A DNA stretch of 12,857 bases, from positions 1-12,857 of the forward strand of contig JAAAVE010000842.1 in assembly GCA_015679605.1 (NCBI GenBank), written 5' to 3'. How positions within the stretch are numbered: position 1 is the stretch's first letter; each line of letters opens with the position of its first letter. Source of the DNA: Podila epigama. Taxonomy: Eukaryota; Mortierellomycota; Mortierellomycetes; Mortierellales; Mortierellaceae. Shown here one piece after another: positions 9,201 to 12,857 of the stretch. The notes under the pieces were generated by a model. The model did not search any database and was not told the DNA's origin. It worked only from the letters and a program-made list of their open reading frames with translations. Made by a program: the position numbers and the translations under genes.

Positions 9201-11417
9201 ACGTTGATCTTGCTCTCTGGATCCTTGCGAGGCGGGTACTTGTAGACAAAATCGGCATCCTTTTGAAGTTGTGGGGTCAGCACTTTGGGCGAAATAAGCT
9301 CGTAGAGATCTTGGATCATGACGCGAGCAATACGGCACAAAAGGTCTGCCACCTCGGGATGGGTTGCTGTGATTTTAGGGAAACGAGCCAAGATGAACAT
9401 GGCATTCTCCAGATCGCCAATCGAAAGGAGGGCGCATAATACTCCAACTTTTTGATTTGGCGTTGGCAATTCAGGCACAACCTCTACCACGACTTCAGTA
9501 GCAGATCCATCTTTTGCCTTCGTGGCACTGGGCGTCTCGGTATCGTCAGAGAGAGCACCAGCCATCTATGGTTGGTGTTGATATGTCAAACAGTGAGTGC
9601 TTTTTAATACTCCATTTGTCGGCGATAATCAGTTAAATAACAAGAGCATGCCAGGAAAAAAACTGTACAAATGCTTACAGCGAGGGCGTTGCTCCTGAAT
9701 GAGCTAGCTTTGTCCTTCATACTGGCGATCCACTTTTTGTGCTCGACTTCCAACTCATCGTCCGTGAGTGAGAGCTAAAACCCATGAAAATGGGACAAAT
9801 ATGTTAGATAAAATGCTTGACACATAACAAAAAAAAAGGTGAACCCTAGGCCAACCAACCATATGAGTGTTTTTTCAACTTACATGAGGATAAATATCTT
9901 CCATAGCAATGATGTTTTCTTTCAGCAAAAGAGCTGTCGCCATGTAAACGGCACTGGCATCCTTGTGTCTGTTCTCGGGACTCTGTCACATTGGATTGGA
10001 GTGTCAAAACGGAGAGTGAGCTTCCTCATGTGGTCTCAATCCGAGCCTTTGCATCGCTGGCTTTTGCTGTAAATCGTGAGGAATCAGAAAAATGATATGT
10101 ACCTGCAGGTTCTGAAATATGAAGCCTAGAATTTGAGCACAGTGGCTGTTCCCTTCGAGATCTAGATCGTTGCTCTGTGTCGTCCATTTGCGCAAAAATT
10201 CGATAAAGAAACGGCTGTGTGTCATAATATTAGATGCGAATGTGTCCAGAACAATGTCCAATAGGCGCGTCGGGTCCAAGTCAAAATAGCCTACAGTCAA
10301 AAAGATGGTTTTCATATTAGCAAGTAGGATTTCTCATTTTTTTTGTAACTTGACCGAAAATCGACCGATGGGCCAAAATCCACATGGGCCTGATTGCTTC
10401 GAACCAATGTGGAAATAGTCCCCAACAACAGGGTGAAAGTATGCACATACCGATCAGTGCGACGATCTCGCCTCGAAGAGCAACAACTGTAGAAATCGTC
10501 GAGGCTTCCGAATGGAGATCATCCGCAGTGTCAGTGGTGAGTAATGCAAGCAACTTTGAGTATCCCTCAGATTCCTCCTGTAACAAGTTGAACTTTTGTT
10601 GCTTGAACCTTGTGGGTTGTGAATATAAACAGGGGAAAAGGTTAATAAAATGAAAACACTATCGTGTGAGTGAGGAAAATGTACGATCAAAAAAAAAAAA
10701 AAGAAAACACTCGACTCTTACATTTGTGCTGTGTTGATACGGATGACACGCTTCATGAAAAGGTTGGCGTTGGCAATCAGGCCAACAGCTGCGAGGAATG
10801 CAATGTCCCACCGCTCCTTCATTAGGTGAACTGGGATAAAGTCTTTGGCCTGGGAGGGAGGTGTGAAATGTAGTCAGTTTCTTTCATCCTTGTTCAATCG
10901 AGGCATTAATTAAAAAAAAAAAGGTACCATCGGTTCATTGGTGTCAAGACTTACAATGACAGCCTTGGCTAATTCCTTGAGCTTATCCTGTTGAGTCGCA
11001 TAAAAATCATCTTTTCCTGTCTCGACGACCCAAACCAGGTCAATAAACTCTTTGCTGACGATTGCGACACTCTCTGCGCCATTGGACGATGCGAGCTGTG
11101 AAAGGAAGAGTGTAGTGTCTGCAACCGAAAGGTTGTTCTCTAGACATGCCCACAGCACCTCGTTAATAAGCTCTGCCCATGGGTGCTGCCAGTCACCTGG
11201 AGCAAGTGGGGGGAGAGATCTGACATGATCTTGCCTATCACAAGTGTTGTTGTGGTTGAATGTTGTATAGGACCATAATACGAACTCAGTTTATTTTTGT
11301 TATCATAACTCGGATCCCTTGCTGATGCTTCACGAATGCATGCTTCGATTATTAGGCTGGGACTTACAATTGTATTTCAGACTTTGTCTGCTTCCATGAA
11401 TCGAGGAATGAAGCCAT
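3214..11417 (-). CDS. THO2: THO complex subunit 2 (THO2/THOC2), complete, 13 exons
   Basis: Model: complement join 3214..3258, 3390..5892, 6024..6445, 6586..8138, 8250..8666, 8803..9565, 9679..9774, 9884..9982, 10103..10290, 10451..10608, 10722..10849, 10955..11234, 11368..11417; 6702 nt, 2233 residues, phase-consistent throughout. THO2 is the large scaffold of THO/TREX, which couples transcription to mRNP packaging and nuclear export. Family hallmarks seen: FKQQKFNLLQEE (about 153-164), GYFDLDPTRLLDIVLD (206 on), NPLIVF and YLTDFGYDVLGYSLLESL (about 660-706), WMQTLANFCG (724-733), TPQFYVTFWQLSLYD (1007 on), a charged helix at about 1031-1099, NFSTLTLYDKLF (1145-1156), LDYEEFRHALYKWH, and HIRN (1257-1260). 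After about 1340 comes an 890-residue disordered charged tail with two Arg-Asp arrays, a possible bipartite nuclear signal near 2017-2036 and a basic end. Its length exceeds animal THOC2 (about 1.6 kb of codons). The start has context ATCATGG; the 50-nt first exon is the least certain part. Confidence 0.95.
3558..3653 (-). repeat. Three 12-residue repeats in the THO2 tail
   Basis: RAREEALQ, RAREEALQ and RAREEASQ recur at an exact 12-residue (36-nt) spacing, at about residues 2132, 2144 and 2156 of THO2. The DNA copies have drifted at silent sites while the peptide is kept. The alternating charge and Ala/Leu suggest a short amphipathic helix, which is inference. Confidence 0.75.
3687..3764 (-). 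repeat. Gly/Ser-rich linker in the THO2 tail
   Basis: About 26 residues are almost only Gly and Ser with one Arg, preceded by an Asn/Ser-rich stretch. It separates the basic segment from the 12-residue repeats and is probably a flexible linker. Confidence 0.8.
4212..4676 (-). repeat. Arg-Asp-X tripeptide array, block 2
   Basis: About 50 consecutive RDX tripeptides (X mostly S, G, A, T, P, V or N; a few RE or KD variants) cover about residues 1791-1945 of THO2. At DNA level it is a degenerate 9-nt minisatellite with varied Arg and Asp codons, so the dipeptide is kept while the nucleotides drift. The tract stays in one frame for 465 nt. Confidence 0.9.
5418..5729 (-). repeat. Arg-Asp-X tripeptide array, block 1
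   Basis: About 34 RDX tripeptides cover about residues 1440-1543 of THO2, with occasional interruptions (RES, RGV, RGG). It is separated from block 2 by about 250 residues of Ser/Asn/Arg-rich sequence. It has the same 9-nt periodicity and mixed synonymous codons as block 2. Confidence 0.9.
5956..5982. repeat. GA microsatellite in a THO2 intron
   Basis: A GA run with one CA interruption lies in the intron 5893..6023. On the transcribed sense it is a CT tract, near the middle of the intron rather than at the acceptor. Confidence 0.8.
7387..7527 (-). repeat. Ala/Thr/Ser low-complexity insert in the THO2 core
   Basis: About 47 residues (about 931-977) are nearly all Ala, Thr and Ser, between the helical N-terminal core and the TPQFYVTFW motif. 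It is a probable disordered loop inserted between conserved helical parts and stays in frame. Confidence 0.8.
8139..8249 (-). other. THO2: THO2 intron of 111 nt that keeps the reading frame if retained
   Basis: The donor GTAAGT and acceptor TTTTTGACAG are good, and removal joins WMQ to TLANFCG, matching the ungapped family motif. The intron is 37 codons long with no in-frame stop, so an unspliced mRNA would still encode a full protein. An internal acceptor (CTTCTAG, exon resuming at 8195) would remove only 54 nt and also keep frame. Confidence 0.85.
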
Positions 11418-11627
11418 GATGTCACTGACTGCGAGCAAGGGGGATGGTCGGTAACTCAATGGAATCGAATTCAAGGATGTGCAACTCGAGTCAGATACAA
11501 AAAGATGATTAAGACTAGAAGGGTGTAGAAGTCGCGTCAATCAGTGTCTGAACAAAAGTTGAGTTGACAACACTCAAAAAGTGATGCGGTGGCTTAGCCA
11601 TGTATTTGGATTGCGATAGGATGTGCC

Positions 11628-11652
11628 AGTTGGTGGGCCGAGTTGGTGGGCC
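11628..11652. repeat. 13-nt tandem duplication
   Basis: AGTTGGTGGGCC occurs at 11628-11639 and 11641-11652, separated by a single G. It may be a recent slippage product or a paired binding site upstream of THO2. Confidence 0.7.
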
Positions 11653-11672
11653 AAAGTTTCCTTACTGAGAAT

Positions 11673-11678
11673 TTTATT
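11673..11678 (-). terminator. Possible polyadenylation signal AATAAA
   Basis: On the minus strand AATAAA lies 10 nt after the stop codon at 11689-11691. It supports transcription from right to left ending here, but it could be chance in AT-rich sequence. Confidence 0.35.
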
Positions 11679-11688
11679 GAAAAATAAT

Positions 11689-12415
11689 TTAGAAAGAACA
11701 ATAAAACGCGTCTAGGACAGGATGGTCGATCGTGAGAGATGGAGCGGTGGTGCCGTAGCCATTGATCGAACTGTTGGAGTCCAGATTGCTCCTGACTGAG
11801 TAGGTACAATGACGGTTGGTTGAACCTTCTCCTGCGTTAAAGAACTCGATGAACCAAGTTCCTGAAGGACAAATATATGCGCGATACATTAGGTCCATGA
11901 ATGGAGGAAAGATTCTTGGGGTTTGTGGGTCGTGCTTTCAAGATATGAACCATGGAAGTTATGCATTGCGAACAGGTCGATGCTGTATGGACCCATAACT
12001 TGTCACGATTGTCAAACAGCTCTTGGAGCTGTCGGCTTGAGGGGGGTTCGTCTGGGTTGTGCCTTGACGTTGCAGAATGCGAGTGGATATCTGCCGACAA
12101 TCTGAGGTAGAGGTTGACTACCTTCCAGATACCCAACAACACCTTGTAGTGAACGTGTTTGGACCGAAGGGAGCTGGTCCATAGCCCCTGGCGAGAGTAT
12201 TGGTCGCTCACAATCCCTCATCCCGAGTCTTACGCTTCTTCATTCCTGTAGAATAAGACCCACGGTGTTGGAAAGATACCCATCGGTATAGTCACTCTCG
12301 TTACGTGCAAGTTATGGTTACTTGCTTGTTTTGAGTGTGTACTTGACGTAGGAAGTGTTCTTTTGATATCGATGATGGCTGTGGTGGCTGCGAAGAGTGA
12401 TGAAGAAGAGGTCAT
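11689..12415 (-). CDS. Possible small multi-exon gene, structure unresolved
   Basis: I do not recognise a family, and the call is weak. A candidate start at 12415 has a good context (GCCATGA) and opens MTSSSSLFAATTAI with C-rich third positions; this might be a short signal sequence. Candidate donors are GTACAC near 12340, GTAAGA near 12235 and GTGAGC near 12215. A good acceptor (TTTGTCCTTCAG) precedes 11861. The exon after it is open in more than one minus frame. The frame ending at 11689 (TWFIEFFNAGEG ... HPVLDAFYCSF, stop TAA) has the most gene-like codons and ends 10 nt before AATAAA. The frame ending at 11837 and a plus-strand frame at 11816-11998 are rivals. It may also be a decayed gene. 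Confidence 0.3.
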
Positions 12416-12476
12416 GGCGATGTTCAATATCCTTCGCGTACAGCAAGAAATATCGATTTGACAGATACTCCACTGC

Positions 12477-12498
12477 ACACTCTTTCAACACTCTTTCA
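12477..12498. repeat. 11-nt tandem repeat
   Basis: ACACTCTTTCA is repeated head to tail twice without mismatch, about 60 nt upstream of the candidate start at 12415. Related words (ACACTCTCATAA, ACTCTCTCATAA) follow further right. Confidence 0.7.
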
Positions 12499-12737
12499 GC
12501 ATACACTGTTTCAATAGACACTCTCATAATACACCTTCTACGCCTTCTATACCAATATTCCTCTTCGAATAAAAGCACCACTACACGCACTTGCACAGAG
12601 TAGAATCTACAGACACTCCATACTATCATAAGACTACATACTCTCTCATAACACGCGCTCAACACCACTTGCAGGGTGATTGAGCTGCAAGGGCTGACAT
12701 GTGCAGAGGCAAACAGTTCCGTTCTGTTGTTCTGTTC

Positions 12738-12758
12738 AAAAAAAAAAAAAAAAAAAAA
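12738..12758. repeat. Homopolymer of 21 A
   Basis: An uninterrupted A run on the plus strand (T on minus). Poly(dA:dT) tracts disfavour nucleosomes and are common in fungal promoters. There is no retroelement sequence next to it to suggest a retroposed tail. Confidence 0.8.
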
Positions 12759-12857
12759 TATGCGTTGGTTGCCTCGGGCCCTTTGGTTGAAAATGTATGG
12801 GGGAAGATTGGGTATTGTGATTAGAACGCATTCCCACGGCGTTTTGTGAGCGATTCT

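Larger units (their letters stand above)
11418..11688 (-). promoter_or_regulatory. THO2 5' flank
   Basis: A 271-nt gap between the THO2 ATG and the possible stop codon of the next gene. I see no clear TATA box. It contains a 13-nt tandem duplication at 11628-11652 and a candidate AATAAA for the upstream gene. The small size implies that the two transcription units nearly abut. Confidence 0.5.
12416..12857. other. Intergenic or promoter DNA at the right edge
   Basis: I see no convincing gene here. The stretch 12470-12665 is rich in short, related ACACTC / CTCATAA words. An exact 11-nt tandem repeat and a run of 21 A are annotated separately. If the gene at 11689-12415 is real, this is its promoter. 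I see nothing interpretable from 12760 to the edge. Confidence 0.5.

Noticed and set aside
11150-11360. Alternative minus frame (CIREASARDPSYDNKN ...) as a THO2 N-terminal exon
   Set aside because: It ends at a stop near 11140 and cannot join the following THO2 exon in phase. The junction from 11368 to 11234 gives a continuous frame and the expected distance to FKQQKFNLL.
11816-11998. 60-codon plus-strand frame as a small gene
   Set aside because: It has no upstream exon support that I can see, no recognised domain, and it overlaps the better-signalled minus-strand candidate.
12738-12758. A21 run as the poly(A) tail of a retroposed element
   Set aside because: No reverse transcriptase, SINE-like body or target-site duplication is visible beside it.

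Overview
This is eukaryotic DNA, most likely from a filamentous fungus. The protein-coding signal is split by many short introns (54 to 258 nt) with GTAAGT-like donors and pyrimidine-tract acceptors. Intergenic DNA is short, codons favour C or G in third position, and promoter regions are pyrimidine-rich. The gene set (a secreted PA-domain subtilase beside an intron-rich THO2 with a very long charged tail) and intron density would suit an early-diverging lineage such as Mortierellomycota. That placement is inference. I see no bacterial operons, CRISPR, tRNA, rRNA or transposon genes. Layout from left to right: (1) Positions 1-2218, minus strand, hold the first 422 codons of a secreted subtilisin-family (S8) protease. 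The model has seven exons and runs off the left edge inside the PA domain, before the catalytic serine. The catalytic aspartate lies on a 20-nt micro-exon. (2) Positions 2219-3213 are intergenic, with the protease promoter and the THO2 3' flank. They contain a long polypyrimidine tract, four CCATGG palindromes and a G/C-rich inverted repeat. (3) Positions 3214-11417, minus strand, hold a complete 13-exon gene for THO2/THOC2, the scaffold of the THO/TREX mRNA export complex, with a reconstructed product of 2233 residues. Its last third is a disordered charged tail with two long arrays of Arg-Asp-X tripeptides, a Gly/Ser linker, a 12-residue repeat and a 14-codon last exon. (4) Positions 11418-11688 are the THO2 5' flank. 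(5) Positions 11689-12415, minus strand, hold weak evidence for a small multi-exon gene that I could not resolve. (6) Positions 12416-12857 look like promoter or intergenic DNA with short tandem repeats and a run of 21 A. The two clear genes are co-oriented but functionally unrelated: one product acts outside the cell, the other in nuclear mRNP assembly. I found no new multi-gene system. The most unusual items are the Arg-Asp arrays of THO2, a frame-preserving intron in its core, and the catalytic micro-exon of the protease. All exon borders were assigned by eye from splice signals, reading phase and protein-family expectation.
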